A stretch of 62,562 nucleotides of DNA from Rhodospirillaceae bacterium. Lineage in GTDB: Bacteria > Pseudomonadota > Alphaproteobacteria > Rhodospirillales > UBA2165. The DNA lies in NCBI GenBank assembly GCA_018649725.1, contig JABIHH010000072.1, forward strand, positions 1-62,562. The letters are read 5' to 3'. Shown piece by piece: positions 46,101-54,513 of the stretch; the first letter of the stretch is position 1, and each line of letters starts with the position of its first letter. The position numbers and the translations under genes are program-made. The notes under the pieces were generated by a model. That model made no database searches. It saw only the letters and a program-made list of their open reading frames with translations, and had not been told where the DNA came from.

Positions 46101-46345
46101 ACGCCTTCAATCCCTTTTACAATGTCTTCAAGTGGCTCGGTCACAAGCTCAACGGCATCAACAGCTTTCAAACCATCGACCCTAATCATTATATCCACCA
46201 TCGGCACAGAGATCTGCGGCTCTTCTTCGCGTGGCATAACAATGAGCGCAATCGCACCAACCGCAATCGTCGCCAACAATAAAAGAGGCGTCAGCGGCGA
46301 GCTGATAAACAGCCGCGTAAGGTTTCCTGAGATGCCTAACTTCAT
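43130..46345 (-). CDS. RND-family efflux transporter, inner-membrane pump
   Basis: The 1071-residue product is of AcrB-type size. It has the N-terminal first span, two periplasmic loops, and two clusters of membrane segments with the RND relay region (FALIFSIGILVDDAIVVIEN, about 395-414) and the later FIALAGIVVRNSILLVDFI. It exports substrates with proton entry. It is the last gene of the operon that starts with the ArsR regulator, and overlaps the adaptor gene by four bases. Substrate unknown; the operon context points to reactive sulfur or a thiol compound. Confidence 0.92.
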   Translation of the reverse strand: MKLGISGNLTRLFISSPLTPLLLLATIAVGAIALIVMPREEEPQISVPMVDIMIRVDGLKAVDAVELVTEPLEDIVKGIEGVEHVYSQTDDDQVLVTARFLVGTDQDRAVFKVHEKIRANMDKIPIGVPEPHIIGRGINDVAILVMTLSPKSNDQSDIDSRQLFRLADELQHELVKVDDVGLTYIVGGSPDQIRIEPDPEKLTLFGVTLNQLVTKVGAANRSLLAGNFSKAGKTLPVVTGQTLQGIADIGQLLITTYDGRPVYVKDVADIVIGARNEDSRVWQFEPEKNKENFQVRPAVSIAFAKRQGANAVTVAENVLERLADVRGKLLPENIDVAITRNYGETAKHKANELLFHLVAATITIVLIIALFIGWREGAVVLVVIPATILFTFFLSWLMGFTINRVSLFALIFSIGILVDDAIVVIENIVRHWQMKDDRSPIQAAVEAVAEVGNPTIIATLTIVAALLPMMFVSGLMGPYMSPIPANASAAMLFSFFVAVIITPWLLVKLKARTSASDGASDSASSGHDDHGGVLGRIYRAVAIPLLQGRRRSMIFLIAVGVATMASFILFATKDVTVKLLPFDDKSELQVVVDLPEGSALEDTERVLLAATKKLKALPELANVQLYAGTSAPFGFNGLVRHSYLRSKPELGDLQVNLLPKEQRGRQSHAIALEVRDLLKSIDRPTGTVLKVVEVPPGPPVLATLLAEVYGPDSESRHRAVALVKQAFRNVEFVVDIDDTIGQPSDRLRIKIDNENLEFHGVEEIDVYDTIKALIGGVSVGYSHRGSGANPIEIAVKLPKSGLFPGERLLSTPVPAKKGVVELGDLVQLSYEKASFPIFRRDGRFAEMVMAELAGSFEAPVYGMLAVEEALKKLDTGAAKVDVRYRGQPEDESVVSVLWDGEWEITYTTFRDMGMAFAVALLGIYLLVVAQFKSFRLPLVILMPVPLTLVGVVLGHWLFNAPFSATSMIGFIALAGIVVRNSILLVDFIRGRQAEGKALRDSLLEAGTIRFKPIFLTAIAAMVGAVFILLDPIFQGLAISMLFGLASSTALTLLVIPAIYILLRDDDIELSR

Positions 46346-47322
46346 GGTGTCACCAGGATATCGCCGGCTTTAAGACCGGACAGCACCTCGACGGCACCTT
46401 CTTTAACCGGCAAGCCCAAGCGCAAGATAACCTCACCACCACTTTTCAATTTGGCAAAAGTGATGCCGTAGCGTTTAAAAAAGAACCGCTCCGGGGCGCT
46501 GATGATGGTCCGGGAGCCCGTTGCGATATGAACGCGCGTGCGTTCGCCAACAAAATAACTACCGAGGCCAGTGACTTTAACGTCAGCTATCACCCGGCCT
46601 TGTTCCATTTCAGGATAGACCTGCTGGACACGCGCATCGGCCAGTTTATTAGTGGACAGCTTACCACGCTGACCAACTTGAACTTTGTCACCTACTTCCA
46701 AAAAACGAGCATGACGTTCAGGCAGCCGCAAGCGCAGGATATAACTATCCTTGGCAATAACCGCAATTGTCTCGCCTGGCAAAATGACGCTGCCATTGGT
46801 AATTGCGACAGACAACACGCGGCCCGATGCCGGGGCCAAAACTCCGCCATCTTTAATTTGTTGATTTACGATAGACCTCTCCGCGTTCAGCGAAGCGATT
46901 TCACTTTTAACGATATCGAGTTTCGTCTCTGAGACATCCAGCCGCGACTGACTGGCCGCACCGGTTCGCCGTAATGATTTAATGCGTTTCAAATCGGTTT
47001 CAGCCAGTTTGCGCTGCGCAACCAAGGAGCTCAGCTTGGCATTCAGGGAGGTTAATTTAAGCGGTAGCTTTTTATCACTGATGACGGCGATTTTTTGGCC
47101 GGCGGTAACTTCTGCGCCCTCATCTATGGTGAGCGCGCCGATGGTACCGCCGATACGTGCCCTGGCCAAAATGCGATCAACACTTTCGACCGTAGCGAAC
47201 ACGGCCTTTTGGTCTTTGATGTCGTGGGCTTTTACTTCAAATTCTTCGGCCGATAGATCGGTGAGGGGCATTAAGAACAATGCCAGCACCAACCCAATTT
47301 TAATCTTTACACTTTTCATCAT
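46342..47322 (-). CDS. RND efflux periplasmic adaptor (membrane fusion protein)
   Basis: The 326-residue product has a signal peptide (ending near LTDLSAEE), a lipoyl-like hairpin with a coiled coil (about 90-160), a beta-barrel part and a C-terminal membrane-proximal domain ending in GDILVTP. It bridges the RND pump to an outer-membrane channel, which is not encoded here. Translationally coupled to the pump gene by an ATGA overlap. Confidence 0.88.
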   Translation of the reverse strand: MMKSVKIKIGLVLALFLMPLTDLSAEEFEVKAHDIKDQKAVFATVESVDRILARARIGGTIGALTIDEGAEVTAGQKIAVISDKKLPLKLTSLNAKLSSLVAQRKLAETDLKRIKSLRRTGAASQSRLDVSETKLDIVKSEIASLNAERSIVNQQIKDGGVLAPASGRVLSVAITNGSVILPGETIAVIAKDSYILRLRLPERHARFLEVGDKVQVGQRGKLSTNKLADARVQQVYPEMEQGRVIADVKVTGLGSYFVGERTRVHIATGSRTIISAPERFFFKRYGITFAKLKSGGEVILRLGLPVKEGAVEVLSGLKAGDILVTP

Positions 47323-47346
47323 TTTCGCTACCGCTGTTAAAAAAAA

Positions 47347-47550
47347 TTACTCGAAGGCAACGCCTTTTTTGACGCCCGCTTTGCTGAGGAACATCACCAT
47401 CGGACACCAGCCGCTAAAGCTCGCTTGCAGCATATTTGCGCCAACGAAACCCGTAAAGAAGAGCCAGTAAGGGCTGTGGTAATGTGACAATGCAATACTC
47501 GCGATAATGAACGTTCCGGCAATAGCTAAAATTAATCGATCCATGGACAT
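47347..47550 (-). CDS. DUF2892-domain (YgaP-like) small membrane protein
   Basis: The product is about 67 residues with two hydrophobic segments (MDRLILAIAGTFIIASIAL and YWLFFTGFVGANMLQ) and the typical C-terminal SGWCPMVMFLSKAG with one Cys. This is the DUF2892 pattern, found fused to rhodanese in YgaP and encoded in sulfur-related operons. The start is chosen at the third in-frame Met (47550), which sits at the right distance from the CAGGAGA site; ATG 47556 is also possible. Confidence 0.82.
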   Translation of the reverse strand: MSMDRLILAIAGTFIIASIALSHYHSPYWLFFTGFVGANMLQASFSGWCPMVMFLSKAGVKKGVAFE

Positions 47551-47578
47551 TTTCATTTCTCCTGGTTGGTTAGAGTTT

Positions 47579-47965
47579 TTATATTTCTGCAATTACGTCT
47601 TTAAGTAGGCTTTGAACCTGTTGAGCAATTTCGCCCAGTTCCGGATTTTCAATCGCCTGCATTGAGGCCATTGGATCAACGGCGGTCACTTCAATTGTAT
47701 TTTCATCAGCCTGCTCGACGATTACATTGCACGGCAACATGACGCCGATCTTGCTCTCGGCAGTGAGGGCTTGGTGGGCGAATTTCGGATTGCAGGCACC
47801 GAGGATTGTGTAAGGTTTGAAGTCCACATCAATTTTTTTCTTCAATGTTTCCTTAACATCGATCCGTGTCAGCACGCCAAAGCCTTTCTGGCTAAGCACT
47901 TCCGTTGCACGTTCAATCGCGCCATCAAAATCTGTATCTACTTGTTTGGTGAAATGATAAGTCAT
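47579..47965 (-). CDS. DUF302-domain protein
   Basis: The 128-residue product has the DUF302 pattern: a YHFTKQVDTDFDGAIERATE start, the ILGACNPKFAHQAL motif (Cys near 58) and LPCNVIVEQ (Cys near 79). The function is unknown, but DUF302 genes occur with sulfide- or persulfide-responsive genes. It lies 12 bases after the ArsR gene and 28 bases before the DUF2892 gene. Confidence 0.88.
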   Translation of the reverse strand: MTYHFTKQVDTDFDGAIERATEVLSQKGFGVLTRIDVKETLKKKIDVDFKPYTILGACNPKFAHQALTAESKIGVMLPCNVIVEQADENTIEVTAVDPMASMQAIENPELGEIAQQVQSLLKDVIAEI

Positions 47966-47977
47966 TTGTATTTGCCT

Positions 47978-48295
47978 TTAATTTGAAGAATGTTTCTTAG
48001 CTGTTCCGCAAAATTGCGTGTAAATAAACTCCATGAGTTGGCGGACATCATCGCGGATCAAAGAATAATATATCGTCTGAGCCTCACGGCGGGTCGTAAC
48101 CAGGCCGTCTTTACGTAGCAAAGACAGTTGTTGCGACGTGGTTGCGTCGCGTAAGCCGAGATTCCGGGCAATTTCACCCACCGACATCTCACCCCCGACC
48201 AATTGGCAGAGGATGAGCAAACGCCGTTCATTAGCGAGCACCTTTAAGAGGTCACTCACATCTGCTGCCGTTTCTTCCATCGCTTTAATATCCAT
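47978..48295 (-). CDS. ArsR-family repressor, SqrR/BigR-like persulfide-sensor candidate
   Basis: The product is about 105 residues and has an ArsR winged helix (LLKVLANERRLLILCQLVGG, RDATTSQQLSLLRKDGL). It lacks the CxC arsenic motif. Instead it has one Cys in helix 2 (LLILCQLVG) and one near the end (IYTQFCGT), the same positions used by the persulfide sensors SqrR and BigR. The ATG at 48295 is used; a TTG at 48331 is not convincing. A 13-base perfect inverted repeat covers the start codon, fitting autoregulation. Confidence 0.88.
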   Translation of the reverse strand: MDIKAMEETAADVSDLLKVLANERRLLILCQLVGGEMSVGEIARNLGLRDATTSQQLSLLRKDGLVTTRREAQTIYYSLIRDDVRQLMEFIYTQFCGTAKKHSSN

Positions 48296-48318
48296 ATTTT
48301 CGTATATATGGATATTAA
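48285..48318. promoter_or_regulatory. ArsR-family operator (13-base perfect inverted repeat)
   Basis: TTAATATCCATAT (48285-48297) is the exact reverse complement of ATATGGATATTAA (48306-48318), with an 8-base centre. It overlaps the repressor's start codon, and lies about 145 bases from the DsrE2-like gene. Its symmetry and position are typical of autorepression by an ArsR dimer. Confidence 0.65.
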
Positions 48319-48461
48319 GATATATAGTCAAGTTATAATTTTATATAAATTCTTCGTGACTTGTTCACCGATCACTAAATTAAAGCTGGGTTTTACAGTA
48401 CATGTTATGTAATATGCGCTCATAAATGGAACAAATAAAATTCGCAGGAGAACTTTAAATT

Positions 48462-48965
48462 ATGGAAAATGAAACACTCGAAAATGCAAAGTCGATGTCG
48501 ATTATTTGCACCAAGGGTACTTTGGATTGGGCTTACCCGCCTTTCATTCTCGCGACCACGGCTGCTGCCATGGACGTTAAAGTCTCAATGTTTTTCACCT
48601 TCTATGGCCTTCAACTTTTGAAAAAGAAAGTGGATCATTTACAGATTTCTACCCTCGGCAATCCGGGTATGGAAATGCCGATGATGGGCATGCATATGAC
48701 CATGCCGAACATCATGTCGGCCATTCCGGGTGTTGATGCCATGTGCACGACCATGATGAAAAATCTCATCAAGAAAAAAGGCGTTGCTTCAATTGAAGAA
48801 TTGCGGGAAGCAGCTGTTGATTTAGATGTCGAGATGATCGGCTGTGAGATGACCATGGGTCTCTTCGAAATGGGAAGAGAAGATCTGATGGACGGCCTCA
48901 AATACGGCGGCGCAGCGACCTATATGGAAAATGCTCTGAAATCAGACATCAATCTCTACATCTAA
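48462..48965 (+). CDS. DsrE2-like (DsrE/DsrF family) sulfur-carrier protein
   Basis: The 167-residue product has the DsrE fold pattern: SIICTKGTLDWAYPPFIL at the start, FFTFYGLQLLKKK, and DVEMIGCEMTMGLFEM at the C-terminal side. Three Cys (16, 95, 128) are present, Cys128 being the probable persulfide carrier. Between residues 70 and 86 there is a Met-rich loop with nine Met. Family members transfer persulfide sulfur. It is divergent from the repressor and is likely part of the same response. Confidence 0.85.
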   Translation: MENETLENAKSMSIICTKGTLDWAYPPFILATTAAAMDVKVSMFFTFYGLQLLKKKVDHLQISTLGNPGMEMPMMGMHMTMPNIMSAIPGVDAMCTTMMKNLIKKKGVASIEELREAAVDLDVEMIGCEMTMGLFEMGREDLMDGLKYGGAATYMENALKSDINLYI

Positions 48966-48997
48966 GCATTTTTAAGACGACACTTTTACAAAGACAG

Positions 48998-49363
48998 TTA
49001 AGGCGCGTCAGGTAAGCTAACCTGATAGCCTTCACTGTCTTTTGTCGTTTCTGCATGAGCCATCAAATTCGCCATCAAGCTCATTGACGTATCAATCACC
49101 CAGCGGATTTGTGCTTCCCCTTTATCATTATCAGCTGCAATCACTTCCGGAAGAATATGCTGCTGGAGAAACCCCGCCACACCGGCCAGCGCACGCCCCG
49201 TCACGCGTAGCTTATCGGCGGCGACGAAAAAATTATCCCCCGCCTCTAGAGCTCCAGCCACCCGGTCGAGCTCTGCCATCATTTCTTCGATCTCAGGCGT
49301 CTCACGCTCGGTTTTTTGGGCCGCAAACCGGAGATAACCGGCATAGAAGTTGTAATCACTCAT
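48998..49363 (-). CDS. Hypothetical alpha-helical protein
   Basis: The 121-residue product is predicted to be all-helical, with a block LRVTGRALAGVAGFLQQHILPEV flanked by acidic helices. No signal peptide or membrane span. I recognise no family. Convergent with the DsrE2-like gene, and divergent from the YaiI gene. Confidence 0.5.
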   Translation of the reverse strand: MSDYNFYAGYLRFAAQKTERETPEIEEMMAELDRVAGALEAGDNFFVAADKLRVTGRALAGVAGFLQQHILPEVIAADNDKGEAQIRWVIDTSMSLMANLMAHAETTKDSEGYQVSLPDAP

Positions 49364-49429
49364 CAGAGATGTCTTTATTCAAATTCAGAACGATCCCATA
49401 GATAGCATAAGAGATAACATTCGAAAATC

Positions 49430-49885
49430 ATGTTAGAAATTTATGTCGATGCCGATGCCTGCCCGGTCAAAGATGAAGTGCTTAAAGTTGCCACGCGCCA
49501 TAGCCTCAAAGTCTTTATGGTGAGCGATGGTGGCATCCGCCCCTACCCTTCGCCTTTGGTTGAGCTGGTTATTATTGAACAGGGCGCAGATGCGGCTGAC
49601 GACTGGATTGCCGAACATATTGGCAATGGCGACATCACGATCACCAGCGATATCCCCTTGGCGGCGCGCTGCCTTGAAAAAGGAGCGGCGGCTCTCAAAC
49701 CCAACGGCGAGGCATTTACCGAGAACTCCATCGGCATGGCGCTGGCAACCCGCGAGCTAATGCAGGGCTTGCGCGAAACTGGCGAAATCACTGGCGGCCC
49801 ACGCCCCTTCTCCAAACGCGACCGCTCCGAATTCTTAAACGCGTTGGAAGTCACCGTTCAAAGCGCCAAAAAGCTAACAAAATAG
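49430..49885 (+). CDS. YaiI/YqxD-family protein (DUF188)
   Basis: The 151-residue product starts with the family signature IYVDADACPVKDEVLKVA and contains DITITSDIPLAARCLEKGA and the conserved GGPRPFSKRDRSEFLNAL end. The fold is PIN-like, with Asp residues that could bind metal. A nuclease activity has been proposed for the family but the role is not settled. Confidence 0.92.
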   Translation: MLEIYVDADACPVKDEVLKVATRHSLKVFMVSDGGIRPYPSPLVELVIIEQGADAADDWIAEHIGNGDITITSDIPLAARCLEKGAAALKPNGEAFTENSIGMALATRELMQGLRETGEITGGPRPFSKRDRSEFLNALEVTVQSAKKLTK

Positions 49886-49945
49886 TTCGGTAAACGACTC
49901 CGGATTCAAAAATTTACTATTTGAAGAATGATGCAGGAAGAGAGC

Positions 49946-51331
49946 TTACAACGTTGCGTGGCGTAGGATGACGATAAAGATAACCATCAAAGTGGCATTG
50001 AAAAACACCGAATAAGGCGTCCATTTCCAACCAATAATATGCGATGGCACGCCGGTAAATCTCGACATAAACAAGGTCGTGCCGGAGTAAGGTGAGATCA
50101 TTGTAGTCAAGCCCCAACAGCCGAGATAGACCAAGCCCAGAACCCAGTCGCGCATGCCCAAAACTTCCGGTGGTAAAATCGCGCTTAGGGTCAATACAAT
50201 GATCACCGGGTGCAAACCCAATAGACCGCCGACGAGGAAGATCAATGTTAAGCTAATGATGCGGGCATCAATCCAAGGCAGAAACATGTCTAGTTGAGCT
50301 GTCAGATTCTCGGTCGGAATGACGCTGGCGATACCGATACCAAACACATTGGCCGCAACAAACATCAGCGCTTCATTTCTAAGACTAGCCAGACCCGATA
50401 TGACTTTATGCGCCATTGAGCCGATGCGCCGATAGGCATCTTTCTTAAAATCTCCAAGGGTAACATACCAAACAAAGGCGAATGGCGGGCAGACAATGCC
50501 GAGCGCAATTGGAATGCTGACTTGAGTTACGCGCAAAGTCAGCATAACCAATCCGATGAGGGACAATAAAAGCATCGCGGTTTTAAAAATCCGAATGGGC
50601 GGCCCTGCAGTTGTCCTGCTGACATCCTTTATCGCTCCCGTCGATTTTTTTCTCGGATAGCGAAAACGATCAAACAGCCAGCCCCCTGATATCATCACCA
50701 CCGCCATACCGCCGCCCTGCAGGGCCACGTCCGACCAGGAAATTGTTGGAATGGCGACCAAGACGACGATCATGCCTATATAAAACGGCGACCAGGCTGA
50801 GGCGCTGGTAAAGCCGTGCATGATGGCGACGCTCAACCGACGATGCAGCACTTCGTCGGAGCGATCTTGCAACAGCGGGACCAGCAAGCCGACCGCAGCA
50901 ACATTGAGGACCGCTCCCAAGATATGCACGCCGACCGACAATCCTAAAAACCGCCGACCGGGCGGCTGGTTCATAATCGCATCGCGGGCTGATTTTAGAG
51001 ACGGGCTTTGACCAACCGGTAATTGAACCCAAGCAACAGCGAAAAACAGCAGCAGAAAAATGCGCGCACGCCAAACACCTTCGATCAGGACTTCGAGAAA
51101 TTGACCGCTCGCAAAAGCTGCCAGCAAACCGACAGCCAACAGCACCGTACCAGCCATCCGCTGCTTGATCGGGATTGTCGTATATTGCAAAGCGAGATAG
51201 AGCAGAATCAGCGCAATGGTCAGAAGCTTAAGGGTGCTAAGAGCCGAACTGTCTACAAAAGCACTAATAATCGCCAAAAGACAGACGCTGAAATATATCC
51301 AGGCGGAGGGTGTCAGGCGTTCCGAGCTCAA
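49946..51331 (-). CDS. Multi-pass membrane transporter-like protein, family uncertain
   Basis: The 461-residue product has about eleven hydrophobic spans. Two motifs resemble ion-transporter (IT) superfamily proteins: SASAWSPFYIGM in the first half and TMISPYSGTTLFM near the C-terminus, together with GLHPVIIVL. That arrangement suggests an anion or carboxylate transporter. No partner subunits are adjacent. I cannot name the substrate. Confidence 0.65.
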   Translation of the reverse strand: MSSERLTPSAWIYFSVCLLAIISAFVDSSALSTLKLLTIALILLYLALQYTTIPIKQRMAGTVLLAVGLLAAFASGQFLEVLIEGVWRARIFLLLFFAVAWVQLPVGQSPSLKSARDAIMNQPPGRRFLGLSVGVHILGAVLNVAAVGLLVPLLQDRSDEVLHRRLSVAIMHGFTSASAWSPFYIGMIVVLVAIPTISWSDVALQGGGMAVVMISGGWLFDRFRYPRKKSTGAIKDVSRTTAGPPIRIFKTAMLLLSLIGLVMLTLRVTQVSIPIALGIVCPPFAFVWYVTLGDFKKDAYRRIGSMAHKVISGLASLRNEALMFVAANVFGIGIASVIPTENLTAQLDMFLPWIDARIISLTLIFLVGGLLGLHPVIIVLTLSAILPPEVLGMRDWVLGLVYLGCWGLTTMISPYSGTTLFMSRFTGVPSHIIGWKWTPYSVFFNATLMVIFIVILRHATL

Positions 51332-51434
51332 TTAAATAATCCAAAATAAGTATTGATGGCAGGCATGTGATCAGTTTCTATAGTCCCGGCGAGATTGCAA
51401 GTCCGATCACCTAAAATGAGAATAGGAGTTCCAA

Positions 51435-51851
51435 ATGGCGAAAACTACTGGCGGCTGCCTCTGTGGCAACATTCGATATGAAATTGAAGGAGAGCCTTTT
51501 CGCATGGTGAATTGCCATTGCGACGACTGCCGCAAAGTAACTGGCTCGGCTTACGCCACGAACCTTTTTTTCCAGGAAGATCAGATCACCTTGCTGCAAG
51601 GCACGCCGAAGCGCTTTGAACATGTCGCCGATAGCGGTAATTCCATGTTCAAAGAATTTTGCGACACCTGCGGCTCGCAGGTTTTTGGCGGCGGCGCTAT
51701 ACGACCGGGCGTTAAAAGCGTCAAAGTCGGCAGCATCGATGATGCGAGCTTTGTTGAGCCGACTGCCAATCTCTATATCTCGCATGCCCTAACGTGTACG
51801 CATGTCGACGAGGATCTCGATAATTTTGAACAAATGCCGCCGCCAGCGTGA
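51435..51851 (+). CDS. GFA-family (glutathione-dependent formaldehyde-activating-like) enzyme
   Basis: The 138-residue product has the GFA zinc-binding pattern: GGCLCGNIRYE (Cys8, Cys10), NCHCDDCRKVTG (Cys27, 29, 32) and FCDTCGSQVFG. Proteins of this family bind glutathione-formaldehyde or related adducts. It is 42 bases before the acr3 start, so co-transcription is possible; in that case it may have a role in thiol chemistry connected to arsenite, but this is speculative. Confidence 0.9.
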   Translation: MAKTTGGCLCGNIRYEIEGEPFRMVNCHCDDCRKVTGSAYATNLFFQEDQITLLQGTPKRFEHVADSGNSMFKEFCDTCGSQVFGGGAIRPGVKSVKVGSIDDASFVEPTANLYISHALTCTHVDEDLDNFEQMPPPA

Positions 51852-51893
51852 GGGCCCATTTCATTTAAACCAACATTACCAGAGTAATTGGAT

Positions 51894-52961
51894 TTGTCTT
51901 CAGCCAATACCAACAGTCCCTCATCCGTAGAATCCGGCGCAGATTCTGGCCTGGGTTTATTTGAGCGCTGGCTATCGATTTGGGTTGCCAGTGCTATCGT
52001 TATTGGGATTGGCTTGGGCAGATTTCTGCCTGATCTATTTCAATTTCTAGCAGCCCTTGAATACGCCAATGTTAATTTCGTTGTTGCCGTTCTTATCTGG
52101 GTGATGATCTACCCGATGATGGTAAATGTTGATTTTGCCAGCCTCTCCCATATTGGTGAACGGCCGAAAGGGCTCATCGTCACCTTAGTCGTCAACTGGC
52201 TCATTAAACCCTTCACCATGGCGGCACTCGGCGTTCTGTTCTTTGATTTTGTCTTCAAAGACCTGATCAATCCGGTGGATGCCAAACAATATATTGCGGG
52301 ATTGATCCTCTTAGGCGCGGCACCTTGTACGGCGATGGTGTTTGTGTGGAGCCAATTAACCAAAGGTGATGCAACATATACGTTGGTTCAGGTGTCGGTA
52401 AACGACGTCATCATGATTTTTGCCTTTGCCCCCATCGTCGCCTTGCTGTTGGGCGTCACAGATATAACTGTTCCATGGGAGACATTGCTGACATCGGTGA
52501 TCATGTATGTCGTGGTGCCGCTTATTGCCGGGGTATTAACCCGCCAAGCGCTGGGAGTTAAAAACACTAGCGACATCGAAAAATTCACAGCGAGATTGAA
52601 GCCGTTCTCAATCCTCGGTCTGCTGACAACCGTCGTGCTCTTATTTGGCTTCCAAGGGAGCGTCATCCTCGACAAACCCTTGCTTATTCTGCTCATCGCA
52701 ATTCCGCTGGTCATTCAAAGCTATGGCATATTTTTCGTGACTTATTTTGCCGCATGGATCTGGAAAGTGCCCTTCAATGTTGCAGCACCTTGTGCCTTAA
52801 TTGGCACCTCGAACTTTTTTGAATTGGCTGTAGCAGTGGCGATTAGCCTGTTTGGCCTAAATTCTGGCGCAGCTTTAGCAACTGTAGTCGGCGTTCTGGT
52901 TGAAGTGCCTGTCATGTTGTCCCTGGTGGGATTTGCCAACCGAACTCAGAGATTTTTTTGA
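51894..52961 (+). CDS. acr3: ACR3-family arsenite efflux transporter
   Basis: The 355-residue product has about ten membrane spans and the conserved ACR3 Cys in [17 protein letters not shown] (about 145), the expected arsenite-binding residue. It extrudes arsenite from the cytoplasm. An in-frame TTG 6 bases upstream (51888) also exists, but 51894 (TTG) lies at a better distance from the AGAG site. Its arsenate reductase partner may be arsC at 35042. It overlaps the GST gene end by 16 bases. Confidence 0.9.
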   Translation: MSSANTNSPSSVESGADSGLGLFERWLSIWVASAIVIGIGLGRFLPDLFQFLAALEYANVNFVVAVLIWVMIYPMMVNVDFASLSHIGERPKGLIVTLVVNWLIKPFTMAALGVLFFDFVFKDLINPVDAKQYIAGLILLGAAPCTAMVFVWSQLTKGDATYTLVQVSVNDVIMIFAFAPIVALLLGVTDITVPWETLLTSVIMYVVVPLIAGVLTRQALGVKNTSDIEKFTARLKPFSILGLLTTVVLLFGFQGSVILDKPLLILLIAIPLVIQSYGIFFVTYFAAWIWKVPFNVAAPCALIGTSNFFELAVAVAISLFGLNSGAALATVVGVLVEVPVMLSLVGFANRTQRFF

Positions 52962-53617
52962 ACGCCAAATAATGTCGCTGCGTCACCTGCTTGCCAGACG
53001 GGGTATTTTGCCATCACCGCGGTGAACGGCTCCTGCGCCAGAAAATTCTCTAACCATTTTTGCAGATTGGGATAAGGGGCGGCATCGAACCAATCGCGAT
53101 CCGTATTGGCGAATTGGCGAATGAAGGGGGCGATAGCGTAATCGGCGAGAGTGGGGTTGGAGTCAAACAAATGAGCGCTATCTGCAAGGCGCGCCTCTAA
53201 TTGCTTCAGAAATTTTTCGGCCTCACTGCGGTGGTGTAGCGGATCCGCGCCCGCGTAACGGTTGGCATACTTATAGCGATCAAGATTTCCTTTAAACTCA
53301 CCTTCCGTCGCCTGGATCAAAGCGAGCATATCTTCAAGGCTCGCTCCCTCTGGTTCCAACCAGTGATCGGGGTCATTCTGGTTTAGCGCCCAAAGCATGA
53401 TGTCGAGGCTTTGCTCCAGCACCTCGCCCTCTTCCAGCACCAAAACCGGCACCGTTGCTTTTGGCGATTGCTCGATCATCTCCAGCGGTTTATCGCGGAG
53501 CAGAACTTCACGCAGTTCACAGGCTTGGCTGCTGGCGAAAAGTGCCATCCGAGCCCGCATCGCGTAGGGGCAGCGCCTAAAACTGTAGAGAACGGGGGTT
53601 TCCGCCAAGTTAGGCAT
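52946..53617 (-). CDS. Glutathione S-transferase
   Basis: The 223-residue product has the GST thioredoxin-like N-domain ([18 protein letters not shown], with a CPYA motif like the omega or beta classes) and an alpha-helical C-domain ([15 protein letters not shown]). It conjugates glutathione or reduces disulfides. The start at 53617 is used because the domain begins there; upstream in-frame ATGs extend through the SDR gene, whose end it overlaps by eight bases. Confidence 0.9.
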   Translation of the reverse strand: MPNLAETPVLYSFRRCPYAMRARMALFASSQACELREVLLRDKPLEMIEQSPKATVPVLVLEEGEVLEQSLDIMLWALNQNDPDHWLEPEGASLEDMLALIQATEGEFKGNLDRYKYANRYAGADPLHHRSEAEKFLKQLEARLADSAHLFDSNPTLADYAIAPFIRQFANTDRDWFDAAPYPNLQKWLENFLAQEPFTAVMAKYPVWQAGDAATLFGVQKNL

Positions 53618-54449
53618 CGTCTCCAGATATTGCCAAGCGAATATCTGCATTGGCTTTTTGCAGGGTCTCGCCCCAGCGCCCGGATGTTGCACCACCATCG
53701 ATGATGAGATCCTGCGCGGTGATAAAACTGCCCTCATCACTGCATAAAAACAGCACGGCATTAGCAATGTCTTCCGGCGTCCCTGCTCTCGGGATCGGCT
53801 GGCGATTGGCAAAAACTTTTTCAACGCGGGCGGCAACTTCATCGGCCTCAGAATCGCTCATACCCCGGCTTTTACCAAAAATGCCCGTCGCGATGCCGCC
53901 GGGAGAGACCGTGTTAACGCGGATATTATGTTCCGCTACTTCAATGGCAACGCTCCGAGACAAGCTGACCACGCCCGCTTTCATGGCACTATAAAAATGC
54001 GAAGAAAAACCGCCCAAGGTCGCCGCCACACTGGCATTAGCGACAATAGAGCCACCGTTATTCTCACGCATATGTTTGGTGACATGCTTGTAGCAAAAGA
54101 ATACGTTTTTCAGCAAAATATCAACCGAGCGATCAAATTCGGAGGCATCAATATCGGAGATTTTTGCCAGCACACCGCCGGCGCCTGCATTGCAAAAGAA
54201 CGCATCAATCGGGCCGAAATGCGCGGCGGATTTCGCGACCAAATTAGCGATATCCTCTTCTTCGAGCACATCCGTCTTCACGAACAGTGTTTTGTCACCA
54301 AGTCTTTTTTGGATGGCTTCGCCTTCTTCGACGCGCCTTGCCGCCAGAACAACACTCGCCCCTTCGTCAACAAATCGCTCGGCGGTCTTGAGACCGATGC
54401 CGCTGGTGGCCCCGGTAATGACTGCTACTTTGTTCTCAAGTCGACCCAT
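53610..54449 (-). CDS. Short-chain dehydrogenase/reductase (SDR)
   Basis: The 279-residue product is a classical SDR: TGATSGIG (12-19), CNAGAGG, Ser140 in VANASVAATLG, and Tyr153/Lys157 in HFYSAMKAG. The preference for NAD(H) or NADP(H) is not clear (the Arg in VLAARR suggests possible NADP). It is co-transcribed with the GST gene. Substrate unknown. Confidence 0.9.
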   Translation of the reverse strand: MGRLENKVAVITGATSGIGLKTAERFVDEGASVVLAARRVEEGEAIQKRLGDKTLFVKTDVLEEEDIANLVAKSAAHFGPIDAFFCNAGAGGVLAKISDIDASEFDRSVDILLKNVFFCYKHVTKHMRENNGGSIVANASVAATLGGFSSHFYSAMKAGVVSLSRSVAIEVAEHNIRVNTVSPGGIATGIFGKSRGMSDSEADEVAARVEKVFANRQPIPRAGTPEDIANAVLFLCSDEGSFITAQDLIIDGGATSGRWGETLQKANADIRLAISGDDA

Positions 54450-54513
54450 GTCGCACCCCTAAAATTTATGCTGGCCTCATTTGTACGCAAAAGTACCGGC
54501 ATTTCAATAGTGC

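Noticed and set aside
47978..48295. Arsenic-responsive ArsR repressor
   Set aside because: The CxC arsenic-binding motif is missing, and neighbouring genes are sulfur-associated rather than arsenic genes.
51411..51785. Minus-strand open frame across the GFA gene
   Set aside because: It is antisense to a gene with clear Cys motifs and shows no family features.
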